In this document: piece after piece, positions 35,953-44,900 of the stretch
How positions within the stretch are numbered: the stretch's first letter is position 1
How the letters are laid out: each line of letters opens with the position of its first letter
Assembly (NCBI GenBank): GCA_963643505.1
Contig: CAVIKF010000013.1
Coordinates: forward strand, 1-46,475
Direction of reading: 5' to 3'
DNA length: 46,475 nt
Source of the DNA: CAVEFW01 sp963643505
Lineage (GTDB): Bacteria > Actinomycetota > Coriobacteriia > Coriobacteriales > Eggerthellaceae
Notes under the pieces: model-generated
Told to the model about the DNA's origin: nothing
Database searches by the model: none
What the model saw: the letters and a program-made list of their open reading frames with translations, nothing else
Program-made: the position numbers and the translations under genes

Positions 35953-36012
35953 CGGGGACTGCACGCCGCCTTGTGCGGGGGCCGCATGTCATCATGCCGG
36001 GGGGACCGCATG
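35953..36012. repeat. Three direct copies of GC-rich 13-bp motif, right arm
   Basis: Mirror of 10464-10523. Confidence 0.6.
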
Positions 36013-36180
36013 CCGAACCCTCCCCTGGATTCACCACGCAGGTCGTCCAAGACGTAGTCATGGACGTAGAGCGCGGGCACGGTCGTCCGGGGCCCGGGTA
36101 GGGGGAGTGCTGGGGTGTGGTTCAAAGTCCCTGAGACTGTCTTTTGTGTTTGGGTTGCTATTGTCTAGTGACGGTTTTGT

Positions 36181-39015
36181 CTAGTGGCGGCGGAGCTTCC
36201 TCCCCAACGCCGCCACGCTTGAGATTCCTTTTATTGTCGCCTTTGCGAGGCCGCGTCCGATGCGGAATGCAAGTTCGCTGCGGCTGTTTTTCTTCTTAGG
36301 TGTGGTTTCCGAGAGCTGGGGAAGTTGGGATTTTTGCTCGGGTTCCGGCTCGATCTCAGGCTCGACGACGGGCTCGGGCTCGATCTCAGGCTCAAGCTCG
36401 ACGACAGGCTCGGGCTCCGGCTCGGTCTCAACAGCCAGTTCAGGCTCCGCAACAGGCTCGGACTCGGGTTCCGGCTCAGGCTCCGCAACAGGCTCGAGAT
36501 CGACGATTGGCTCGACGACGGGCCCGGGCTCCGGCTCGGTCTCAAGCTCGACGATGGGCTCGGGCTCCGGCTCAGGCTCAAGCTCGACGACGGGCTCGGA
36601 CTCGGGTTCCGGTTCAGGTTCCGCAACAGGCCCGGGCTCGAGGTTAGGCCCGGGCTCGATCTCAAGCTCGACAACCGGTTCCGGCTCCGCAACAGGCGCG
36701 AGATCGACCAAAGGCTCAAGCTCGGTAGTTGCTTCAAGATGCTTCTCGGCAACCTTCTCCTCAAATTGTGCTCTCAGGTTTTTGATCATTTCCTTTTGCT
36801 CGGATGGGGAGAGCTTCGCCAACTCGATTTGGAACGTCTGGCTATCGAACAACGCGATACCGGTCTTGTTTCCGTTCTCGTCGAATGTGTAGCGAATGAT
36901 CTCGCCGTTCTCGTCTCGATCGCCGAAGTAGCCGAGGGGTGTGTATGCGCCGTCCGCCCTGAGCTCACGGAGCTTGGCGGTGTCGCGCATGCTGGTGAAC
37001 AGGTAATCCATGATGTATTGGCGATGGCGCTCGTCAATCATCGGCCAAGCGATCTCGACGCGTTTGTCCATGTTGCGCGTCATGAGGTCGGCGCTGCTGC
37101 AGTACATACGCACCTTGGGGTCATCAGGAGCCCCAAAGCAATAGATGCGGCTGTGCTCAAGGAGGCGACCCACGATGGAGACGACGCGGACGTTATCGGT
37201 GTAACCCGGAACACCCGGGACGATGCAACTGATGCCGCGAACAAACAGGGTGGTGGGGACGCCGGCTTGGCTTGCCTCGGCGATCTTCTCGATGATCTCC
37301 TTGTCGGTGATGCTGTTTGTCTTGAAGAACAATCCGCAAGGCTTGCCTTTCTTGGCCTTGGCGATCTCCTTGTCGATGCCCTTGAGTATGTTTGCTTTGA
37401 TTTGGAGGGGAGCGACCCAAAGCGTCTTGTAGTGGTCATCGGCATTTTCGAGCGCCATGTTGCGGAAGAACCTGACGGCGTCCTTGCCGAAACTGGGATC
37501 GGCGGTGATGTAACAGATGTCGGTATAGAGACGCGCGGTCTTCTCGTTGTAGTTGCCGGTGCCGAGTTGGGTGATGTATTGGATGCCGTTGTCGGTTTGG
37601 CGCGTGATGCTGCAAATCTTGCTGTGGACCTTGAATTCGCGGAAGCCGTAGATAACGTTACATCCAGACTCCTCGAAACGTTGGGACCACTTGATATTGT
37701 TGCTCTCGTCAAAGCGTGCACGCAACTCGAACAGGGCGGTCACGTCCTTGCCATTCTCCGCCGCACGGATGAGGGCCTCGGCAAAGCGGCTGACGGAGGC
37801 GAGGCGATACAATGTGATGCGGATGGAGATCACGTCGGGGTCAATCGCCGCCTCCTCGAGCAATTGCACGAACGAATCCATGCTCTCGTAGGGATAGCAC
37901 AATAGCAAATCGTTCTTGGCGACCTGCTTGATCAACGACTTACCCGGTTTGACTCGTGCGCAGATGGCGGGGTTAAAGGGGGTATTGACCAGATTCGCGC
38001 GTTTTTCTTTGGAGAGCATGCCGGAGATTCCCCAGGTATAGCTGAGGTCGAGTGGCACCCGTGTCACGTAGGTCTGGTACTCCTCGAGCTTGAGGCGGGC
38101 GAGGATGATGCTCTTCACGGTGGCCGACAACTCTTTCGCGCTCTCGAGACGCACGGGAGCGAGGCGACCGCGCTTCTTCAGGATGCGCTTCATGTGCTCG
38201 CGATAGTCGGTGTCCGCCTCGTCGGAGCTCTCGGTGGTGTCGAGGTCCGCATTGCGTGTAACGCAGATGATGTTGGTGTGTTTGACCTTGTACATGTCGA
38301 AAACGGACTGCGCCAAATGCTCGATGACTTCCTCGAGGAGGATGAAGCTCGTCTCCTCCCCGGGAATCTCGATCACGCGACGGCATTGGCGCGGCATGGG
38401 GATGAGGCCAAGGGTTGCGTCTGCGGCTCCGCCAGACTTGCTCTTCTTTTTCTTCTTCTTGTCGGAATCGAGGTCCTCAAGGCGAACAACCACATAAAGT
38501 TCCCCGTTCTCCAGGTGGGGGAAGGGGTGGCGGCTGTTGACGATCTGGGGAGAAAGGAAGGGCTTGATGGACTCCTTGCTGTACTTCTCGATGAATTTCA
38601 GTTGGCTTGCGTCGAGCTCCTCATAACGAAGTTGGTGGACGCCGGCCTTTGCGAGCTCGGTGCGGATATCCTCAAACACCTTCTCCTGTTGCGGGTATAG
38701 CTGGTGGCAGCGCTCGTGGATGATTTTGATTTGCTCCGAAGAGCTCAAGCCGCTCTTGGTGTCAATGACGGGCGTCTTGAGGAGAGAGAGGTCGGTAAGC
38801 GATCCGACGCGCACCATGAAAAACTCTTGAAGGTTGCTCCAAAAGATGCTTACGAAACTCAACCGCTCCAGCAGGGGCACCGTCTCGTCGGCTCCCTGGT
38901 CGAGTACGCGCTCGTTGAAAGTAAGCCAAGATAGCTCGCGATTTTGCATGTAGGGGGTGATACCGCGATACTTCTGCTCGAACAATTGGTTGGTGGTGGG
39001 TCTATCGGTGCTCAT
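36181..39015 (-). CDS. ppk: Polyphosphate kinase 1, right-arm copy
   Basis: Identical 944-residue product to the gene at 7461-10295, including the long Glu/Pro tail, which normally drifts quickly. Identity even there argues for an assembly copy or a very recent event. Confidence 0.95.
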   Translation of the reverse strand: MSTDRPTTNQLFEQKYRGITPYMQNRELSWLTFNERVLDQGADETVPLLERLSFVSIFWSNLQEFFMVRVGSLTDLSLLKTPVIDTKSGLSSSEQIKIIHERCHQLYPQQEKVFEDIRTELAKAGVHQLRYEELDASQLKFIEKYSKESIKPFLSPQIVNSRHPFPHLENGELYVVVRLEDLDSDKKKKKKSKSGGAADATLGLIPMPRQCRRVIEIPGEETSFILLEEVIEHLAQSVFDMYKVKHTNIICVTRNADLDTTESSDEADTDYREHMKRILKKRGRLAPVRLESAKELSATVKSIILARLKLEEYQTYVTRVPLDLSYTWGISGMLSKEKRANLVNTPFNPAICARVKPGKSLIKQVAKNDLLLCYPYESMDSFVQLLEEAAIDPDVISIRITLYRLASVSRFAEALIRAAENGKDVTALFELRARFDESNNIKWSQRFEESGCNVIYGFREFKVHSKICSITRQTDNGIQYITQLGTGNYNEKTARLYTDICYITADPSFGKDAVRFFRNMALENADDHYKTLWVAPLQIKANILKGIDKEIAKAKKGKPCGLFFKTNSITDKEIIEKIAEASQAGVPTTLFVRGISCIVPGVPGYTDNVRVVSIVGRLLEHSRIYCFGAPDDPKVRMYCSSADLMTRNMDKRVEIAWPMIDERHRQYIMDYLFTSMRDTAKLRELRADGAYTPLGYFGDRDENGEIIRYTFDENGNKTGIALFDSQTFQIELAKLSPSEQKEMIKNLRAQFEEKVAEKHLEATTELEPLVDLAPVAEPEPVVELEIEPGPNLEPGPVAEPEPEPESEPVVELEPEPEPEPIVELETEPEPGPVVEPIVDLEPVAEPEPEPESEPVAEPELAVETEPEPEPVVELEPEIEPEPVVEPEIEPEPEQKSQLPQLSETTPKKKNSRSELAFRIGRGLAKATIKGISSVAALGRKLRRH

Positions 39016-39093
39016 GAGGGGATGCTTTCTCTCCGAACTATAGATACATCAATTTTACTCCTTTTACTTCACAACGCCGAGGTCGTCGCGTTT

Positions 39094-39148
39094 GATACCG
39101 AACTGACGCCGAACTGATACCGAACTGACAATGAACTGATGTCGAACT
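39094..39148 (-). promoter_or_regulatory. Five 11-bp direct repeats upstream of ppk, right arm
   Basis: Mirror of 7328-7382; reads toward the right-arm ppk. Confidence 0.62.
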
Positions 39149-39208
39149 ACAAATAAGTCGTTTTTGCTTCTTTTACCGGCAGCAAAGCGCCTTGGGGGTG
39201 TGGATGTT

Positions 39209-39312
39209 TTTCTGGTCCAACCTATGCGGCCAGCCCCTGCTTCTATGCTGCTTGTTCTGGTCCAACCTATGCGGCCATCCCCTGCTTCTATGCTGCTTGT
39301 TCTGGCTCAACC
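39209..39312. repeat. 45-bp tandem repeat, right arm
   Basis: Mirror of 7164-7267. Confidence 0.92.
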
Positions 39313-39470
39313 GGCCTAGGGTCCATCTCGCCTCGGGAGCATCCGGCGCGATGGCTGATTGCCCTCACCCGTCTCCGGCGTGAGTCGCCTCTATTTGAGT
39401 TTGCGTGTTGTATAGTGGACAGATACGCTTCCAAAAGCGAATGTTTTACTGTGTTTGAAAGGGATTTCCC

Positions 39471-40559
39471 ATGACTGAACAAAACCAACAGGTAACGTAC
39501 GCCGAGGCCGGTGTTGACATCGTCGAGGGGGCTCGTGCGGTCGATGCTATCAAGGAAACCGTCCACAGCACCTATCGACCCGAGGTTGTGGGTGATATCG
39601 GAGGTTTCGGCGGCCTGTTCAGCATCTCCGCTGCCAAGGACATGGAAGACCCTTTGCTCGTCTCTGGCACTGATGGTGTCGGCACAAAACTCAAGGTTGC
39701 CCAGCTGACCGGCAAAAACGACACGGTCGGTATCGATCTTGTCGCCATGTGCGTCAACGATGTGTTGGCGACCGGCGCCGAGCCGCTGTTTTTCTTGGAC
39801 TACGTCGCGGTGGGCAAGCTCGATTCCACATCCATGGCAAAGATCGTCGGTGGCATCGGCGAGGGCTGTCGTCAGGCTGGATGTGCTCTTATCGGTGGCG
39901 AGATGGCCGAACACCCGGGCGTCATGGATCCTGACGACTACGACCTGAGCGGCTTTTGCGTTGCCGTCGTTGACCGTCCCAAGATGCTTGACCCTGACAG
40001 CGTCCGTGAGGGCGACGTGCTTATCGCCTTGGCGTCCAGCGGTCTGCATTCCAACGGTTACTCCCTTGCGCGCAAGGTCACGGTCGAGCGTATGACGCGC
40101 GAAGAGGCTATGGCCCCCTGTGAGGCTTTGGGAGGACAATCCGTCGCTGACGCGTTGCTGACACCGACCCGCATCTACGTCAAACCGGTTCTTAACGTCT
40201 TGCACGAGGTTCCAGGCGCCGTTCGAGCCCTTGGTCATATCACTGGTGGCGGCATTACCGAGAATCTGAACCGTGCGCTCCCCAAAAACGTTAATGCAGA
40301 GGTTGACCTCGGAACGTGGCCGGTCCCGCCTATCATCAAGTACGTCGTGGATGCCGCCGGTCTTTCCGACGAGGAGGCGCTCAAGACCTTCAACATGGGT
40401 ACCGGCATGATCCTTATCGTCGATCCCGCCCAGGCGGAAGACGTCGAGGCGGCACTCGCCAAGGAGGGTGAGACCACCTATCGCGTCGGTCGTATCATCC
40501 CTGGTGAGGGCGAGGTCCAATATGCCAATGAGGGCAAGTTGTACGCCTACGGTGCGTAA
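39471..40559 (+). CDS. purM: Phosphoribosylformylglycinamidine cyclo-ligase, right-arm copy
   Basis: Identical to the gene at 5917-7005. Two identical purM genes in one chromosome would be unusual for an enzyme normally encoded once, which supports the artefact reading of the arms. Confidence 0.97.
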   Translation: MTEQNQQVTYAEAGVDIVEGARAVDAIKETVHSTYRPEVVGDIGGFGGLFSISAAKDMEDPLLVSGTDGVGTKLKVAQLTGKNDTVGIDLVAMCVNDVLATGAEPLFFLDYVAVGKLDSTSMAKIVGGIGEGCRQAGCALIGGEMAEHPGVMDPDDYDLSGFCVAVVDRPKMLDPDSVREGDVLIALASSGLHSNGYSLARKVTVERMTREEAMAPCEALGGQSVADALLTPTRIYVKPVLNVLHEVPGAVRALGHITGGGITENLNRALPKNVNAEVDLGTWPVPPIIKYVVDAAGLSDEEALKTFNMGTGMILIVDPAQAEDVEAALAKEGETTYRVGRIIPGEGEVQYANEGKLYAYGA

Positions 40560-40591
40560 AGACCCATTTCGCTGACTCCAGGCGTTGGCTC

Positions 40592-40775
40592 TAGAAGTCG
40601 AAGCTCAGGCCGTCGGCAGCAGGAGCTATGCGCCCGTCGTATTGTTCGCAATACGCTTCAAGCTCCACGAGCGTGATGGGCTCTAGATGTCGAAGCTCAG
40701 GCCGTCGGCAGCAGGAGCTACGCGCCCGTCGTATTGTTCGCAATACGCTTCAAGCTCCACGAGCGTGATGGGCTC
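40592..40775 (-). repeat. 92-bp tandem duplication, right arm
   Basis: Mirror of 5701-5884. Confidence 0.92.
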
Positions 40776-41486
40776 GGCGTAATGCATGCACAGGTGGGTC
40801 AGGTAGATTTTCCCCGCGTCGAGGGAGAGGCCCTCCTCGATACACTCCTGTACGCTGTGGTGGCTTTGGGGGCAGGGGCACGACTTCCAATAGGTTGCGT
40901 CCATGGCGAGGATGTCCACACCACGGATGCGCTCGCGGGTCTCCTCCGGTAGGTGACCGGTGTCACTTGCGTAGAACATGCGCGTGCTTGGGGTTTCAAT
41001 CAGGTAGCCGTAGGTGCCGGGAGCATGGGTGACGGGCAGGGCGGTGTAGCGCACCCCGTCGAACTCGTGGGTGTCGAATGGCTCCATGGTGTTGAAATCG
41101 AGAGCGTAATCCATGTAATGAAACTCTATGGCAACCTCGCCAAGGGTCTCGACGCTTCCGTAGGTGGGCAGTGCCTTCTTGGTGCGCAACTGGACCATGT
41201 ACTCAAGCTCACACAGACCGGTGATGTGGTCCGAGTGGCAATGGGTGATCAAAAGCTCGTCAAATTGGCGGATTCCCTCGCGGATAAGTTGGTGGCGTGT
41301 GTCCGGTGGCGTATCGATGAGGAGGGTCGTACCTGACTCGATTCCTTGAATCATGACGCCGCAATCCCCCCTCCGTGCGCGGGGGTTAAGCCGTGCCTCG
41401 GTGCAGGCGGGGCAATCACAAAAGAAGGCGGGAACGCCGCACCCAGCGCCCGTCCCCATGAATGTGAAGCGATGGTTCTTAGTCAT
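40683..41486 (-). CDS. PhnP-like MBL-fold phosphodiesterase, right-arm copy
   Basis: Identical to the gene at 4990-5793, with the same metal motifs and duplicated 3' end. Confidence 0.78.
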   Translation of the reverse strand: MTKNHRFTFMGTGAGCGVPAFFCDCPACTEARLNPRARRGDCGVMIQGIESGTTLLIDTPPDTRHQLIREGIRQFDELLITHCHSDHITGLCELEYMVQLRTKKALPTYGSVETLGEVAIEFHYMDYALDFNTMEPFDTHEFDGVRYTALPVTHAPGTYGYLIETPSTRMFYASDTGHLPEETRERIRGVDILAMDATYWKSCPCPQSHHSVQECIEEGLSLDAGKIYLTHLCMHYAEPITLVELEAYCEQYDGRVAPAADGLSFDI

Positions 41487-41641
41487 TTTCGACTCCTCAT
41501 ATCGCACTGAAAATAGTGGATGACTGCCACTATTATAAATTGACTTTGCCAAGGTCATAACGGATTTTTTCTTTTGATTTTCTACCAATTAATGACCCAT
41601 TGCCAGTAGAAAAAAAACAGGGAATGGATATAATCTACTCT

Positions 41642-41667
41642 AATTGCCTGTCGAATACAGGGCAATT
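41642..41667. promoter_or_regulatory. Operator-like palindrome, right arm
   Basis: Mirror of 4809-4834, just downstream of the TATAAT at 41629. Confidence 0.5.
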
Positions 41668-41715
41668 GTGTGTTGCTTGTTTCAGGAGCGCCGCAGGCCA
41701 TGAGGGACGGGCCAC

Positions 41716-41761
41716 CGTACTAGTTGAAGAAGGAAGTAGAGAGTCTCCTTCACATAGTACG
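41716..41761 (+). promoter_or_regulatory. Leader hairpin of oxidoreductase, right arm
   Basis: Mirror of 4715-4760, here in transcript orientation: CGTACTA at 41716-41722 and TAGTACG at 41755-41761. Confidence 0.5.
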
Positions 41762-41920
41762 TGGGCTATTTGGGGTTCAGCCTCGTTTCTCTACCGCTTC
41801 GGTTGTACGCCAAGGACCCAAGTGGGTTTGCGGTTTGCAGCCCGTGTGTTCGGGTTGCTGCGAATGAATCGAGCGATGCGCGGAATAGTTGGAAGACGAG
41901 AAAAGAGAGAGAGGGATGAG

Positions 41921-44900
41921 ATGACGACGGAAATTGATATCCATGCGCCTGGAGTAGAATGCATCCGTACGCAGTGCTACTTCTGCCACGCCAACTGTGG
42001 TGTTCTTGCATACGTCAAGGACGGCGACGTCATCAAGATCGAGGGCGACCCCGATTACACCAATCAGGGCGGTTTGTGCTGCCGTGGTACGAGTGCTCTC
42101 CTGCATGTCAATCACCCCGGTCGCGTCAACCACGTGTTGAAGCGCGTCGGAGAGAAGGGCGAAGGCAAGTGGGAGCAGGTCGACTACGACCAAGCCATCC
42201 AAGAGGTTGCTGACCGACTCAATCAGATCAAGGCCGAGAACGGCGCTGAGAGCGTTGCGTCTTGCGGCGGTACTACCCGTACCGACGACTGGGCACGTCG
42301 ACGCTTCCTCAACCAGTTCGGTACCCCGAACGGTTTCCACAACGCATTGCTTTGCTGGATTCCTACGTTCATGGCTGAGACCTGCGTTGCCGGTTGGTCC
42401 CCGTTTGAGACCGACTTGGGCGGTGCGCGCTGTTTGGTCTTGTGGGGCATGAATCCTGGCGCATCTACGTTGCCTGGCATGCACGGTTACTGGGATTTGA
42501 TCCACAACGGCATGAAGTGCATCGTTGTTGATCCGCGTTATTCCGAGACGGCGGCAAAGGCCGACCTGTGGCTGCCTGTTTTGCCCGGTACCGACGCTGC
42601 TTTGGCTTTGGCAATGCTTTACTGCGCTGTCATGGAGGGCCTGTGCAACTTCGAGTTCTGCGCAACCTGGTGCGACGGTTTCGATGAGCTCATGGGCCAT
42701 TTGGGCGATTACACGCCTGAGTGGGCTGAGGAGATCTGCGGCATTCCTGCCGAGAAGATCCGCGCTGCGGCAACCATGTACTGCACCAACACCCCTGGTT
42801 GCATCCAGTGGGGCTGCACGTGGGACCAGATGGGTTCTGGCTCCACCACCACGTCCCACGCACTGCAACTGCTCCGTGCAGTTACGGGCAACCTTGAGGT
42901 TCCCGGTGGCGACGGCATGCCCGGTCCTGCGATGAACTACCTCACCGACGAGGAATTGGAGCTCAACGAGCTTTTGCCCGAGGCGATCAAGGACAAGCAG
43001 ATCGGCTCCAACAAGTTCAAGTTGGCTTCTTGGCCCGGTTATACTCTGATCTCCAAGACCAACAAGCGTACGTGGGGCAAGACCCTGCCGGCAGAGTGGT
43101 TCTGCGAGGCTCATGGCCCCAGCGTCTTCAAGGCAATCCTGACCAAGGATCCTTACGAGGTTCGCGCCCTTATCGTCAACGCCTCCAACCCGATGATGTC
43201 TTACGGCGACTCCAAGATGGTCCTCGCTGCAATCAAGGCTGTTGAGTTCTTGGTCGTTGTTGACTATTGGATCACCCCGACCGCCCTGTTCGCTGACTAC
43301 GTCTTCCCTGCAGCCGGCGCGCTGGAGCGTCCTGTTATCGTCACCCACTACGGCGCAACCGACTCCCTCATGGGTGGTCGCCGTGCAATGCAGCCGAAGT
43401 ACGATCGTCACACCGATATGGACTTCTGGCGTAAGTTGGGTCTGGCCTGCGGCCAGGATCCCGCAAACTGGCCGTGGGAGACCGAGGAAGAGGCATACTG
43501 GGCCATCATGGAGCCCATCGGATTGCCTGTCTCCTCCTACAACGAGTTTGTTGACAAGATCCGTATGTATTACCCGCCGCTGCACCAGAGCAAGTATCTG
43601 GCTCGTGGTGGCTTCTGGACTCCCACCGGCAAGATCGAGCTCAACTCCACGATCTTGCAGGAGCTTGGCTATCCTGGAATGCCGACCTATATCGGCTGCT
43701 CCGAGAACCCGATCGACCATCCTGATTTGGCCAAGGAGTATCCGATTCGCCTCACCACCGGTGGCGGGTTTATGCCCTACCACCACTCCGAGCATTTCAA
43801 CATGCCCTATATCCGTTACATCTCCCCGGATCCGTACTTCAGCATCAACCCCGATACGGCCGCTGAGTACGACATCAAGGAGCGTGACTGGTGTTGGATC
43901 GAGACCCGTCGTGGCCGTATCAAGATGCGCGCCGATGTCGACAACGTCGTTGCTCCTGGCGTCATCATGTGCCCGCGTGGTTGGTGGTTCCCCGAGCGTG
44001 ACGGTTCCGCAGATTTGGACAACCCCTTTGGTTGCCTCGAGTCCAACGTCAATACGCTGACCTCCGTTGACGACGAGCATTGCGACCCCATGGGAGGCTC
44101 TTGGGCCAACCGTGGCTTGCTCTGCAAGATCTACAAGTGCACCGCCAACGACAATGTCTACACCTACGAGGACACCAAGTGGTCCATCCCCGGTTCCGAT
44201 CCCCGCAAGGGCAAGACCTTCGAAGACGCTGTGCATCGTATGCCGAAGGAAGTCATCAAGGCCCGTCCGGACCTCGACTTCGAGAAGCCGAAGAAGCCCG
44301 CAGAGGTTGAGTGCCCCGACGGATTCGAGTGGGCATGGCAGGACGGTTCCCTCTATCACAAGGCGACCAACTTCAAGCGCAACGAGGCTGGTTGGATTGT
44401 CAGCCCGCGCGACCAGAAGCAGTATGACCCTTACACTTTGTGGACGTTTGATGCTGCGAGCAACACGTTGCTCGACGCCGAGGGTAAGAAATACAGCCTG
44501 ACTCGTGAGCCTATCGCATTCCTTGGCAGCACCATTTGCTATCCGGGTCGTTTCGAGGCCCCCTACGAGCTCCCCAGCGGCGTGACGTGGGACAAGGAAA
44601 AGGGCGTCGGCATGTCGTTCGGCCACCCTTACAACAATATCGCCGGTTGGTGCATCGATCCCCAGACCAATGTCTACTACGACGTCTGCACTGGCTACGC
44701 TCTCGACCCGGCTAACGATTGCCTCGTCGACGCCACGGGCAAGCAATACGACAAGCTGACCCGTCTCCCCAAGGGCGAGAAGCAAAAGTTCCTGAAGTGC
44801 ATCGCTTTGTATCCGGGTGTTGAGTTCCCGCCCTTCAAGATGCCCTCCACTGCCAAGTGGGACAAGGAGAAGGGTTACGCAACCGCCTTTGATCATCCTT

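Larger units (their letters stand above)
35796..36180. other. Convergent intergenic region, P3 / ppk (right arm)
   Basis: Mirror of 10296-10680, with the same dyad, terminator and GC-rich motif copies. Confidence 0.7.
39016..39470. other. Divergent intergenic region, ppk / purM (right arm)
   Basis: Mirror of 7006-7460. It carries the Pho-box-like and 45-bp repeats and no gene that I can support. Confidence 0.7.
41487..41920. other. Divergent intergenic region, phnP-like / oxidoreductase (right arm)
   Basis: Mirror of 4556-4989. The phnP-like leader repeat is at 41512-41534, the oxidoreductase TATAAT at 41629-41634, the palindrome at 41642-41667 and the leader hairpin at 41716-41761. Confidence 0.7.
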
